10,647 nucleotides of DNA from Scatavimonas merdipullorum (GCA_018712865.1 DVGH01000054.1:1-10647), one strand, 5' to 3'. Shown: positions 1 to 6,476, numbered from the stretch's first letter. Notes: generated by a model not told the origin, from the sequence alone. Numbers and translations: made by a program.

Positions 1-50
1 ACTTTAAAAAGCAGCTCGCTGTCCGTCAGCGTCAATACAACTATTTTCCT

Positions 51-90
51 ATACGTCCTTTAAATTGGCGCTCTCCTAAATACGTCCTTT
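51..90. repeat. Short direct repeat ATACGTCCTTT
   Basis: Two exact 11-bp copies at 51-61 and 80-90, 29 bases apart, each preceded by TCCTA or TCCTAA. On the minus strand they read AAAGGACGTAT just ahead of a possible gene leaving the left edge, so they could be tandem operator half-sites or duplicated ribosome-binding sequence. Confidence 0.5.
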
Positions 91-281
91 TTTCTTTCCC
101 TAATCTGTAACACTTCATTGACAAACCTACAAGACTTTGAACATGACCGTTGTCATGATTATGGTGTTATAGTAAAAAAAGTGTTACCATGAAACGCATC
201 CGGCTAAAACATAAAAATATAGAAAAAAACATATTTGCTGTACTGTTTCAAGCAAAAAATTGTTTTGGAAAAGCTGTACGG

Positions 282-300
282 ACGTATGTATGGCATACGT
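282..300 (-). terminator. Palindrome directly after the LysR stop codon
   Basis: ACGTATG (282-288) and CATACGT (294-300) form a perfect 7-bp stem with a 5-base loop, starting 2 bases past the LysR stop codon (302-304). The position suits a transcription end. There is no U-tract on the minus strand after the stem, so it is at best a weak or factor-dependent terminator. Confidence 0.3.
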
Positions 301-301
301 G

Positions 302-1195
302 TTAAGATGGATTTTCTAACAAATCGCGCAGGCAATCTAAAAATCTTCCTGCCGCTTTAGAAAATATCTGATACTTTTTCCAGACAATACAGGCAGAGGC
401 TTCAAGTTGGGGGGAAAAAGGCCGAAAACATAACCTGCTCCCCTGGGTGTTGATGAGCTTATCAAAACACAGCGCATACCCCAATCCCTCATCCACCAGC
501 AATGAAGCATTGAACACCAGATTATAGGTTGCTACCACATTCAACTTGGATAGTTCTTTTTTTAACCACTGTGACAAGTACTGGTCGTCGCCTCGTTGGT
601 GTGAAACAATCAGCGGTTTATCCCACAAATCTTCGGGACAAATAACTTCTTTTTGAGCCAGCGGGGAATCCTGCCGCATCAACACGCCCCAAATATCCTT
701 GATTGGAATGGGAATAGATTCATATTTCTGTGGATCAATATTACTAAACAGAAGCCCAAAATCAATGAGCCCTTTATCCAGGTATTCAAGCACATATTCC
801 GCATTGCCGCTGGAAATGTGATAGTGAATATCTGGATTTTGCTTTTGTATTTTTTTTGCGGCTTCGGCAAAAAAACGAATAATATCGGTTTCGCCGGTGC
901 CAATATATACGTCGCCAACAATTGCATCATCGCAACGGGTGATTTCATCCTCTGTCCTTTTTACAAGTGAGAGGATTTCCTCTGCCCGCTTGCGCAGGAT
1001 CATCCCTTCCTCTGTCAAAATTACCTTCCGGGATCCTTTCGTGCCGCGGATTAAAAGCTGTTTGCCAAGTTCCTCTTCCATGGCTTTCAGCTGGGTAGAA
1101 AGGGTAGGCTGGGAAAGGTGCAGAGACTTTGCCGCCGCTGAAATACTTTGTTCCCTTGCTACAGCTAAAAAATAATGCAAGACACGCAGTTCCAT
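302..1195 (-). CDS. LysR-family transcriptional regulator
   Basis: A 297-residue protein of normal LysR-family length. The N-terminal winged helix-turn-helix (residues 1-60) carries the family pattern: FLAVAREQSISAAAKSLHLS, then QPTLSTQLKAMEEELG. From about residue 90 to the end is the periplasmic-binding-like co-inducer domain (GDVYIGTGETD, LIDFGLLFSN, DEGLGYALCF). The ATG at 1193-1195 is preceded by GGGAGGCGG (1201-1209), which fixes the start. The gene is divergent from the lipoprotein/DUF3737 operon, the classic layout for a LysR regulator controlling its neighbour. A palindrome overlaps its own -35 element, which suggests autorepression. The ligand cannot be named from sequence. Family call certain; target operon inferred from layout. 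Confidence 0.93.
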   Translation of the reverse strand: MELRVLHYFLAVAREQSISAAAKSLHLSQPTLSTQLKAMEEELGKQLLIRGTKGSRKVILTEEGMILRKRAEEILSLVKRTEDEITRCDDAIVGDVYIGTGETDIIRFFAEAAKKIQKQNPDIHYHISSGNAEYVLEYLDKGLIDFGLLFSNIDPQKYESIPIPIKDIWGVLMRQDSPLAQKEVICPEDLWDKPLIVSHQRGDDQYLSQWLKKELSKLNVVATYNLVFNASLLVDEGLGYALCFDKLINTQGSRLCFRPFSPQLEASACIVWKKYQIFSKAAGRFLDCLRDLLENPS

Positions 1196-1216
1196 CGATA
1201 CCGCCTCCCTGCGTTC

Positions 1217-1245
1217 AGTATAACAGAATATTCCATAAAATTCAA
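1217..1245 (-). promoter_or_regulatory. Promoter of the LysR-family gene
   Basis: Minus strand: -35 TTGAAT (1240-1245), 17-base spacer, -10 TATACT (1217-1222). This lies just upstream of the GGGAGG ribosome binding site and the ATG at 1195. The -35 hexamer is one arm of the palindrome at 1239-1260. Confidence 0.7.
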
Positions 1246-1260
1246 CTATACATTTGAATT
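1239..1260. promoter_or_regulatory. LysR-box-like operator
   Basis: AATTCAA (1239-1245), 8 bases, TTGAATT (1254-1260): a perfect 7-bp dyad that fits the LysR-family T-N11-A style of site. It lies between the divergent genes, covers the regulator's -35, and sits 13 bases upstream of the -35 of the rightward promoter. That geometry suits repression of lysR and activation of the operon. Binding is inferred from position and symmetry only. Confidence 0.6.
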
Positions 1261-1272
1261 GTAAATAGGTAT

Positions 1273-1301
1273 TTGCTATTTTTAAATTTGGGCGCTATAC
1301 T
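1273..1301 (+). promoter_or_regulatory. Promoter of the rightward lipoprotein/DUF3737 operon
   Basis: -35 TTGCTA (1273-1278), 17-base spacer, -10 TATACT (1296-1301). A start near 1308 would give a short leader before the AAGGAG at 1338-1343. The promoter appears intact although the first gene it serves is broken, so it may still drive the genes from 1848 onward. Confidence 0.6.
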
Positions 1302-1352
1302 TATATTAGAACAAAAAAGAACCTTTCAAATGAAGATAAGGAGTGAACCAGT

Positions 1353-1813
1353 ATAAAAAGGCAATTCAAAGTAATTTTCCGTTTTGCACTGGTGCTTGTC
1401 ATAGTCATGACAGGCTGTAATAGCCCTCGGAGCTTTCCTTATCCTCCGCTGGAGAGAGCAATTCGGCACCTTCCTCTTAAACCTCCTGGGTATTGGAAGA
1501 AAGCCATGCGGATATGTAAGAACGACGCAGCGGAGACTTGCCGGTATACGGCTATGACAAATCCTATGGTGATGGGGTATTAACGATATTCCTGGCCGAT
1601 ACGAAATTCCTGACAACAGCGATACGGTAACACAGGCCCATGCAGGGGATGTCTTCTATTCTGACCCCAACCGCATTGTCCTGTATTACCACGACGCGCA
1701 GCTCTATAAGGAATATACGAAAATCGGTACATTTGAAGCAACGGAGGAATTTGTAGCCGCCATAGAATGGAAGGATGGGGAATCAGATCGTAATTACCGA
1801 CGATGAAGAATAA
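1353..1813 (+). pseudogene. Broken cyclophilin-like lipoprotein gene with an ATA start
   Basis: AAGGAG (1338-1343) is followed 9 bases later by ATA (1353) where a start codon is expected. Read from there, the frame gives KRQFKVIFRFALVLVIVMTG and then C-N-S, a textbook lipoprotein signal with lipobox. The frame then degenerates. The linker reads as GESNSAPSS in another phase, GYDKSYGDG lies in a third stretch, and the conserved core (1573-1780; QAHAGDVFYSD, RIVLYYHDAQLY, TKIGTF) is in yet another phase. Near 1780 one extra G shifts the tail, which would otherwise read GNQIVITDDEE and stop at 1811-1813. The core matches the intact lipoprotein at 3166-3891 (THAGDIMLYNGNQIVIFYG, TRLGKM). At least three frame changes plus a lost ATG mark a decayed paralogue. 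Exact lesion positions are approximate. Confidence 0.75.
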
Positions 1814-1847
1814 GAACAAAATTTGAAATAGAACGAAGGGAACAAAA

Positions 1848-2084
1848 ATGTCAAACAGAAAATCTATGCAATCTGTCATTCAAAACCTAAAGGATGCAGG
1901 ATGTGATACGCAGTGTGTAGAGCAATTTCTTTCTTTAGAGGAAGAAGGAAAGACACAGGAGCAGTTAAAATTGCTTTCCGCCCACCGGCAGCAGCTTCTG
2001 GCCAGGGTCCACAAGGAAGAAAAGCGGATCGACTGCCTGGATTACCTGGTTTATCAAATACAAAAAGAGAAATCGGCAGGATAA
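1848..2084 (+). CDS. Small helical protein of unknown function (78 aa)
   Basis: ATG at 1848 follows GAAGGGAA. The protein is hydrophilic and almost wholly helix-forming: residues 5-30 (QSVIQNLKDAGCDTQCVEQF) and a charged second half (KTQEQLKLLSAHRQQLLARV, then HKEEKRIDCLDYLVYQIQK) with heptad-like leucines that could form a coiled coil. The C-terminal helix resembles the effector/dimerisation helix of MerR-type regulators, but there is no DNA-binding half. It sits 28 bases upstream of the DUF3737 gene and is probably translated from the same message. I believe similar small proteins accompany DUF3737 genes in gut clostridia, but no function is known to me. Coding status is well supported by the RBS and operon position. 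Confidence 0.75.
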   Translation: MSNRKSMQSVIQNLKDAGCDTQCVEQFLSLEEEGKTQEQLKLLSAHRQQLLARVHKEEKRIDCLDYLVYQIQKEKSAG

Positions 2085-2112
2085 TACTATACGCTTTATG
2101 GAGGTTTTTTAT

Positions 2113-2967
2113 ATGAGAACGATTCGGAATCAGACATTTGATGAAGAACGCGCCCTTTACGGCAGCGCGGACATTTTGGTAAAAGATTGCGCTTTCGACG
2201 GCCCGGCGGACGGGGAGAGTGCATTTAAAGAATGCAGAAACATACAGGTGGAACATGGCTTTTTTAATCTGCGTTACCCCTTTTGGCATGACCACGGGCT
2301 GAAAATTTGCAATTCCGAAATGACCGGCCTTTGTCGGGCCGCGCTTTGGTATTCTGATCACATTCAAATTACAAATACCAGGCTCTATGGCATTAAGGCC
2401 CTGCTGGAGTGCAGCAAAGTGAAAATGTGTGGCTGCGACGTTGTTTCCCCGGAATTTGGATGGTCGGTGCATGGTATAGAGATGGAGGATTGCACCGCAG
2501 AGAGCGAATATTTTATGATGCGTTCTACAAATCTGCTTTTTAGCAATGTGCGGATGAAAGGCAAATACTCCTTCCAGTACATTGAGGACGCTGTCTTTGA
2601 AAACTGTGTCTTTGATACCAAGGATGCCTTTTGGCACGCCAAAAATATTGTGATCCGTGACAGCGTAGTGAAAGGTGAATATCTGGCGTGGTACTGCGAA
2701 AACGTCACCTTTGAAAACTGCAAAATTATTGGCACACAGCCCTTGTGTTACTGTAAAGCTCTAAAGCTTGTAAACTGTGAAATGATTGATACAGATTTAG
2801 CCTTTGAGCGCTCTGATGTGCAGGCTGTTATCACCACGCCGGTACGCAGCATTAAGAACCCGTATGCGGGCCGTATTATGGTTCCTGCTGTGGAGGAGAT
2901 CATTATGGACGATAAAAACGCCAAGGGGGAAATCATCATGCAAAAAAAGAATCTGAAAGCGGGGTAA
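2113..2967 (+). CDS. DUF3737 family protein, beta-helix fold
   Basis: The start at 2113 is chosen over the in-frame ATG at 2098 because GGAGG (2100-2104) lies 8 bases before it. The protein has 284 residues, beginning MRTIRNQTFDEERALYGS. The body is a series of short beta-strand repeats of roughly 20 residues with recurring aromatic and Asn/Cys positions (FKECRNIQVEHGFF, LKICNSEMTGLCRA, IQITNTRLYGIKAL, VFENCVFDTKDAFW, VTFENCKIIGTQ). This is typical of a right-handed parallel beta-helix. There is no signal peptide, so it should be cytoplasmic. The pattern and the opening NQTFDEERALYG are those of the DUF3737 family. Related folds include polysaccharide-active enzymes, but no catalytic residues can be assigned and the function is unknown. 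It lies between two cyclophilin-like lipoprotein genes, the first of them broken. Confidence 0.88.
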   Translation: MRTIRNQTFDEERALYGSADILVKDCAFDGPADGESAFKECRNIQVEHGFFNLRYPFWHDHGLKICNSEMTGLCRAALWYSDHIQITNTRLYGIKALLECSKVKMCGCDVVSPEFGWSVHGIEMEDCTAESEYFMMRSTNLLFSNVRMKGKYSFQYIEDAVFENCVFDTKDAFWHAKNIVIRDSVVKGEYLAWYCENVTFENCKIIGTQPLCYCKALKLVNCEMIDTDLAFERSDVQAVITTPVRSIKNPYAGRIMVPAVEEIIMDDKNAKGEIIMQKKNLKAG

Positions 2968-3165
2968 AAACAGCTTATGCCCGCGCATAGCAGTCATGAA
3001 AGAGGGGGCTACAAACGCAACCGGCATTATCAAGAAAAAGAACGCACTTCAGCTTCCGGTACATGAGCCGGATTTTCGCAAGCATCTTCTGCCTGTTTGG
3101 AGCGGTTGTATTTGTCCGATTGATACTGTAAAGCAAAAATGAAAATTTGAAAAGCGGTGTAATCT
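2968..3165 (+). other. Spacer with possible decayed coding remnants
   Basis: About 200 bases separate the DUF3737 gene and the lipoprotein gene, long for this compact operon. Three frames each carry short open stretches: 2977-3066 (opening MPAHSSHERGGYKRNRHYQE), 2996-3142 (48 codons from ATG, no RBS) and 3063-3131 (MSRIFASIFCLFGAVVFVRL, a hydrophobic segment). None has a usable RBS and none is recognised. The composition stays coding-like, so this may be the worn end of a deleted gene. No terminator is visible. Confidence 0.35.
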
Positions 3166-3891
3166 ATGAAAAGAAAACGATTTTGGATATTGTGCTGCAT
3201 ACTGGCTTTAACGGTACTGCTGGCCGGCTGCGCAAATGGGCAACAAGCCGCAGAGCAGATTGAAAGCCCCACAGGTAAAACACAAACGGAAAAGAACCAG
3301 GGCGACGCTTCCGCAGCGCTTAAATCCGCAAGCGATTTTTCTGCCCAGTCGGAACGGTTCCCTACAGAAAATACCCGGGCGCAACCAGAAGCGCCTGAAA
3401 CGGAGAGCAGCGCTTCCAATCAGATAGTGCAACAGCCCTCTGCGGAAAGCGCACGGCCACAGTCTTCGAACCCTTCCTCTGGTCAAACATCAGCCGGGCA
3501 GAAAGCGGAAAGCAAAGCAGACGGAGAGGAGAATACAGCGACAAAAATGAACGTACAGGTAGGAAACAGCACTTTTACAGCAAGCCTGGAAGACAATGCG
3601 GCGGTTGACGCTTTTATGGAAATGATGGAGAACGCGCCGGTAGTCGTTCAGATGCGCGATTATGCCGGCTTTGAAAAAGTAGGGTCTCTTGGAACGAGCT
3701 TACCCACCAGCGACGTACAAACCACAACACATGCGGGCGACATTATGTTGTACAACGGCAATCAGATTGTAATTTTCTATGGCTCCAATTCGTGGAGCTA
3801 TACCCGTCTGGGAAAAATGGATGATTTATCCGGCTGGGAGAAAGCCCTGGGAAGCGGGGATGTAACGGTGACTTTTTCAATAGGAAAATAA
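3166..3891 (+). CDS. Cyclophilin-like domain lipoprotein
   Basis: A 241-residue protein. Residues 1-22 are a lipoprotein signal (positive MKRKR, hydrophobic core, LLAGC) with the lipidated Cys at 22. Residues 23-126 are a low-complexity linker rich in Ser, Ala, Gln, Glu and Pro, typical of a tether holding a domain away from the membrane. Residues 127-241 form a cyclophilin-like beta-barrel: MNVQVGNSTFTASLEDNAAV, DYAGFEKVGSLG, THAGDIMLYNGNQIVIFYG and LGKMDDLSGWEKAL are hallmarks of the bacterial cyclophilin-like family. These domains lack proven prolyl isomerase activity and their ligand is unknown. The protein should sit on the outer face of the membrane. It is an intact paralogue of the broken gene at 1353-1813 and may be what made that copy dispensable. 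The RBS is weak (GCGGTG). Confidence 0.85.
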   Translation: MKRKRFWILCCILALTVLLAGCANGQQAAEQIESPTGKTQTEKNQGDASAALKSASDFSAQSERFPTENTRAQPEAPETESSASNQIVQQPSAESARPQSSNPSSGQTSAGQKAESKADGEENTATKMNVQVGNSTFTASLEDNAAVDAFMEMMENAPVVVQMRDYAGFEKVGSLGTSLPTSDVQTTTHAGDIMLYNGNQIVIFYGSNSWSYTRLGKMDDLSGWEKALGSGDVTVTFSIGK

Positions 3892-3970
3892 TTGTATGTT
3901 TGGGGTCTCAAAGTTCGTTTTTTCCATCCGCTTTGCTTAAAAAAGCTACAGGTTATAGTGAATTGTCAAA

Positions 3971-4053
3971 CTAAGTGCAACAGGAATTGAGCTCAAGTTC
4001 CCATAATTCCTGTGCGGAATGGAAATTCAAAACTTTGCGAGGCCTGGCGTTAA
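3971..4053 (-). mobile_element. IS30-family transposase tail remnant with terminal-repeat-like end
   Basis: On the minus strand, from about 4053 down to the TAG at 3971-3973, the sequence reads INARPRKVLNFHSAQELWE and then LELNSCCT-stop. The N-x-RPRK-x-LNF-x-(5)-E pattern is the conserved C-terminus of IS30-family transposases. Just past the stop the minus strand continues GCACTTAGTTTGACAATT, similar to the GCAC...TTGACAATT termini of IS30-type elements. Nothing upstream is transposase: the frame runs straight into the last codons of the GpsA-like gene. Only the 3' end of an old insertion survives. It contains a 9-bp inverted repeat ACAGGAATT/AATTCCTGT (3980-3988 and 4005-4013). Confidence 0.65.
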
Positions 4054-5015
4054 TCAAATTCTTCTTTTATACTTCTTAAAAACAGGGCGGACAAGGTGGT
4101 TCTTGGGTCTTTATGATCTGTTAGTACGTCGTTTACCGCTTTTGCAATGGGCAGGTCAACCTTATATTGCGCGCCAAGACGAATCAGGGCGCGTGTGGTA
4201 GAAACGCCCTCAGCAAGCTTATGAAAATGCTCGCCTTTTACGCACATTTCCCCATACCTTCTGTTATGGCTGAATGGGGAAAAAAGCGTTGCCTCGTAAT
4301 CGCCCAGATGGCACAGACCGTAAGCGGACATTTCGTTTCCGCCCATGGCTTTGATCAGGCGTGCAATTTCCCTTGTGCCTCTGGCCATCAGCGCGCCCTT
4401 AAGAGAAGAGCAATTTAAACCGTCGAGCATGCCCGCTGCAATGCCGACCACATTTTTTGAAGCGGCGCCTACCTCGGTTCCGATCATGTCTTTACCCAGA
4501 TAGAAACGGATCAGTTCACTTGAAAAACAATTGACCAGCATTTCCTTGATTGGCTGGTTGTAGGAATCGATCACCATGCAATTGGGAATACCTTTGACAA
4601 AATCCTGCGGATGGCCGGGGCCGACCCAGACGGCAATCGGTGTTGCTTGCTCGTCGACAAAGCTTCCTACAATTTGGGAAAGACGCAGGCCAGTCGTTTC
4701 CTCTAAACCTTTCATGCATAAAACAATTGGCTTTCCCTGTATGCTTTCTTTGGCTAAGCGCTCCATAAAGGAGCGCAGATGCTGCGAGCTGATCGAGATA
4801 ATGATGACATCGGCGTGATTTACAGCTACTGTCAGATCATCGGTAAAAATTACCTGTTCACCAAAGCTGAGATATTCGTTTTTTCTTTGCGCTTTCAGCT
4901 GTAATAGCTCCGGTGCGTCCGGAAGGCCCCAGGAACAGACGCGGTTTCCGATTCTATCCTGATACCATGCGATAAAAGAGCCCCATCGCCCGCAACCTAA
5001 AACAGATATATTCAA
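4050..5015 (-). CDS. gpsA: NAD(P)-dependent glycerol-3-phosphate dehydrogenase, GpsA-like
   Basis: A 321-residue protein that interconverts dihydroxyacetone phosphate and sn-glycerol-3-phosphate, the entry step to phospholipids. It has an N-terminal Rossmann motif (VLGCGRWGSF, residues 5-14), the KNEYLS segment (45-50), MKGLEETTG with the conserved Lys (101-109), the catalytic-Lys region GAASKNVVGIAAGMLDGL (Lys 187), and GLCHLGDYEATLFSPFSHNR before R-Y-G (233-255), matching the family GLGDL...NRR-G signature. The loop usually written GPSFA reads GPGHPQD, so it is a divergent member. Length is slightly below the usual 330-340. The start is TTG at 5013-5015, supported by GAGGTGG 9 bases upstream (5025-5031). 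The stop codon abuts the IS30 remnant, so the last few residues may have been trimmed or replaced. Substrate is inferred from family. Confidence 0.8.
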   Translation of the reverse strand: MNISVLGCGRWGSFIAWYQDRIGNRVCSWGLPDAPELLQLKAQRKNEYLSFGEQVIFTDDLTVAVNHADVIIISISSQHLRSFMERLAKESIQGKPIVLCMKGLEETTGLRLSQIVGSFVDEQATPIAVWVGPGHPQDFVKGIPNCMVIDSYNQPIKEMLVNCFSSELIRFYLGKDMIGTEVGAASKNVVGIAAGMLDGLNCSSLKGALMARGTREIARLIKAMGGNEMSAYGLCHLGDYEATLFSPFSHNRRYGEMCVKGEHFHKLAEGVSTTRALIRLGAQYKVDLPIAKAVNDVLTDHKDPRTTLSALFLRSIKEEFD

Positions 5016-5047
5016 AGCAGCACACCACCTCGTTTAAGTTCAGGAAG

Positions 5048-5056
5048 ATTATACCA
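5048..5056 (-). promoter_or_regulatory. Extended -10 promoter of the GpsA-like gene
   Basis: Minus strand TGGTATAAT: a perfect TATAAT (5048-5053) preceded by the TG of an extended -10. No good -35 is seen (TAGTAT at 17 bases). It lies 32 bases upstream of the TTG start and just downstream of the TSUP stop codon, so this gene probably has its own transcript. Confidence 0.6.
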
Positions 5057-5073
5057 TATCCGTATAAAAAATA

Positions 5074-5481
5074 CTATAGCCTGTTGCAGCTGTTTTCGAT
5101 ACGGGTGGCATTTTGTTTATTGGCCTGCTTTTTGCTAAACAGCGTTTTTAGCCCCATCAGTAAAAGCAGGGCACCAAACATCTTGGAAAGCATGGTGTTG
5201 TCTATATTTGCTGAAAGCCATGCACCCCAAAAAGAGCCTAAGATTCCCAAAAGCGCAAAAGGGATGGCAAGACGCCACACAATCAGCTTTTTTCTTTGGT
5301 AAAAAAACAGTGCAATGACAGCGGCAGGCAGGAAAAAAAGCAGGTTGATTCCCTGTGCCTGGTCTTGCGGTGTATTTGTAAACAGGCTCAGGTAAATAAT
5401 CAGTACGCCACCGCCGCCCATGCCCATTGCGCCCAAAAGACCCGATAAAATGCCTGCGGCGGCACAAAAAAAGGCGTTCAA
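5074..5481 (-). CDS. TauE/SafE (TSUP) half-transporter, second gene
   Basis: A strongly hydrophobic 135-residue protein if started at TTG 5479-5481. That TTG overlaps the stop of the gene before it as TTGA, a typical coupling arrangement. An upstream TTG at 5506-5508 would add nine residues (GRRSPVAA). Residues 4-30 hold the TSUP signature GILSGLLGAMGMGGGGVLII. Then come INLLFFLPAAVIALFFYQRK, IPFALLGILGSFWGAWLS and the tail helix MLSKMFGALLLLMGLKTLF, four membrane segments in all. TSUP transporters normally have about 8 segments built from two such repeats in one chain of 240-270 residues, so this is one half. Some members export sulfite or sulfoacetate-type anions. The substrate here is unknown. 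Confidence 0.82.
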   Translation of the reverse strand: MNAFFCAAAGILSGLLGAMGMGGGGVLIIYLSLFTNTPQDQAQGINLLFFLPAAVIALFFYQRKKLIVWRLAIPFALLGILGSFWGAWLSANIDNTMLSKMFGALLLLMGLKTLFSKKQANKQNATRIENSCNRL

Positions 5482-5825
5482 CGCAGCAACAGGCGAACGC
5501 CTGCCCAAATCATCAAAAGCGAAAACGCTTTTTTCAGCAGGTTGTCATCTATTCTGGGCAGCAGCCATGCGCCCAGCAAAGAGCCCAGCACGCCCCACCA
5601 AATATACGGCTGTACATCTGAAAAGGTCACCTTTCCTGCCTGAAGATAGCTCCATGCGCTTGAAATGCAAATTGGCAAAATAATAGATACCGAAGTTGCA
5701 TGTGCCTTTTTGCGTTCGATCCTTTTATTAAGCATGGGGACGACGACCATACCGCCGCCCGCGCCTAAAAGCCCGTTAAGCATGCCGGTTATAGTAGCGC
5801 CAAGCGCCAAAGTAAGCTTTTTCAC
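5478..5825 (-). CDS. TauE/SafE (TSUP) half-transporter, first gene
   Basis: A 115-residue membrane protein. The frame is open back to 5918, but the upstream part overlaps the terminator at 5899-5924. GTG at 5823-5825 has GGGAAGGAA (5832-5840) 6 bases upstream and gives a sensible N-terminus, MKKLTLALGATITGMLNGLL. The TSUP signature NGLLGAGGGMVVVPML follows at residues 17-32, with further membrane segments at VSIILPICISSAWSYLQAG, PYIWWGVLGSLLGAWLL and the tail FSLLMIWAGVRLLL. It is the partner of the gene at 5074-5481, whose start codon overlaps its stop. The two halves, each one TSUP repeat, probably assemble into one anion transporter. Paired half-length TSUP genes are common in clostridia, so this need not be a frameshift. 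Confidence 0.82.
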   Translation of the reverse strand: MKKLTLALGATITGMLNGLLGAGGGMVVVPMLNKRIERKKAHATSVSIILPICISSAWSYLQAGKVTFSDVQPYIWWGVLGSLLGAWLLPRIDDNLLKKAFSLLMIWAGVRLLLR

Positions 5826-5895
5826 AAATTTTTCCTTCCCGCTATAAAAAATCATTTCTATCAGATATTGTTCATAAAAACTTTCTGAAATATAC

Positions 5896-5924
5896 AAAAA
5901 CACCGTGCTTATCAGCACGGTGTT
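5896..5924 (-). terminator. Rho-independent terminator after the 6S RNA candidate
   Basis: An 11-bp perfect stem AACACCGTGCT/AGCACGGTGTT (5914-5924 and 5899-5909) with loop GATA on the minus strand, followed by a short T run (TTTTTG including the last stem bases). It lies about 15 bases past the closing stem of the 6S RNA candidate and upstream of the TSUP genes. Confidence 0.85.
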
Positions 5925-5938
5925 CCTTATATTTTGTT

Positions 5939-6117
5939 GCCCGCCGGACCGTATTGGTTGATGATAACCTGCCTACACAAAAGCAGGTGGGTGCTCTCCC
6001 CGCGGGTTCACGCTCCCTTCGTCCGTCTAGCGGGAGGTCTGCAATCCGCCGCGGGAGCAAAGCTCCCAAAATATCGGTTGTAGGGTTATATGAACACAAT
6101 TCACGCATCAGGCAGGC
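5939..6117 (-). ncRNA. ssrS: 6S RNA candidate (ssrS)
   Basis: About 179 bases with no coding potential on the minus strand, lying directly between the DUF1292 gene and a strong terminator. A closing stem pairs GCCTGCC (6111-6117) with GGCGGGC (5939-5945), including one G-U. Next come AACCGATATTTTGGGAGC with the tight hairpin GGGAGC-TTT-GCTCCC (6053-6067), an inner GC-rich arm (ACCTCCCGC against GGGAGCG, and CCGCGG pairings), the hairpin ACCTGC/GCAGGT (5967-5988), and the 3' strand ATCATCAACCAATACGGTCC. A long rod of this size with a partly open middle is the 6S design: it mimics an open promoter and holds housekeeping RNA polymerase in stationary phase. The sequence resembles clostridial 6S RNAs as I remember them. 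A covariance search with the Rfam 6S model (RF00013) would decide. SRP RNA, tmRNA and RNase P motifs are absent. Confidence 0.7.
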
Positions 6118-6123
6118 GGCGTT

Positions 6124-6435
6124 TTAAAGAGAGCCCTCTTCCGGGTCGGTTTCATCATAAATTTCTTCAAAGTGGCTTTCAAAAATCTCTGCAAGCTTAC
6201 TTAAAAGGTCTTCGTCTTCTACCTCTGTTAAAACTTCTTCGCCGTCTTCTTCCACAGCTTCAAATATATAGTATTCGCCGTCGGACTCCACTTGCTCTTC
6301 CGGTGTTTCAAAAACGGGGTAAAGCGCATAGAAAACGCCGTCGTCGTTTTCGATTACGTCAAGGATTTCAAATGTATGCTCGTTGTCTTCGTCATCAAGC
6401 AAGGTTATCAAATCTGCCGCGTATTCATTATCCAT
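6124..6435 (-). CDS. DUF1292 family protein (YrzB-like)
   Basis: A 103-residue, extremely acidic cytoplasmic protein: MDNEYAADLITLLDDEDNEH, then FEILDVIENDDGVFYALYPV and YYIFEAVEEDGEEVLTEVED. This is the DUF1292/UPF0473 (YrzB) pattern, a small family widespread in Firmicutes with no settled function. Two starts are possible. AAAGGA directly abuts the first ATG (6442-6444) and is 9 bases from the second (6433-6435), so the second is chosen; the first would add MSS. In many Firmicutes this gene is linked to the Holliday-junction resolvase YrrK region. Here it instead precedes the 6S RNA candidate on the same strand, and no terminator separates the two. The 6S precursor may therefore be processed from the DUF1292 transcript or have a promoter within this gene. 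Confidence 0.88.
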   Translation of the reverse strand: MDNEYAADLITLLDDEDNEHTFEILDVIENDDGVFYALYPVFETPEEQVESDGEYYIFEAVEEDGEEVLTEVEDEDLLSKLAEIFESHFEEIYDETDPEEGSL

Positions 6436-6476
6436 ACTGCTCATTCCTTTCAGGTCAGACCATAAACTCTATTCAT

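Larger units (their letters stand above)
1..301. other. Gene-free left margin with small repeats
   Basis: No convincing complete gene is visible. The sequence holds an 11-bp direct repeat ATACGTCCTTT (51-61 and 80-90), a hairpin CATGAC-cgtt-GTCATG (142-157), and a palindrome just past the LysR stop (282-300). On the minus strand the first 35 bases could be the first codons of a gene leaving the window: a TTG at 33-35, with AGGA 11 bases upstream, would read (M)TLTDSELLFK. That is too short to trust. A TTGACA lies at 118-123 without a matching -10. The region is probably the spacer between the LysR gene and a gene off the left edge. Confidence 0.4.

Noticed and set aside
2996..3142. 48-codon frame between the DUF3737 and lipoprotein genes
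   Set aside because: No RBS before the ATG and no recognised motif; only recorded as a possible remnant.
3980..4013. Inverted repeat ACAGGAATT/AATTCCTGT as a terminator of the gpsA-like gene
   Set aside because: A 16-base loop and no T-run on either side; it belongs to the IS30 tail.
5826..5918. Upstream extension of the first TSUP gene (31 more codons)
   Set aside because: It would run into the terminator stem at 5899-5924 and lacks an RBS; the GTG at 5825 has one.
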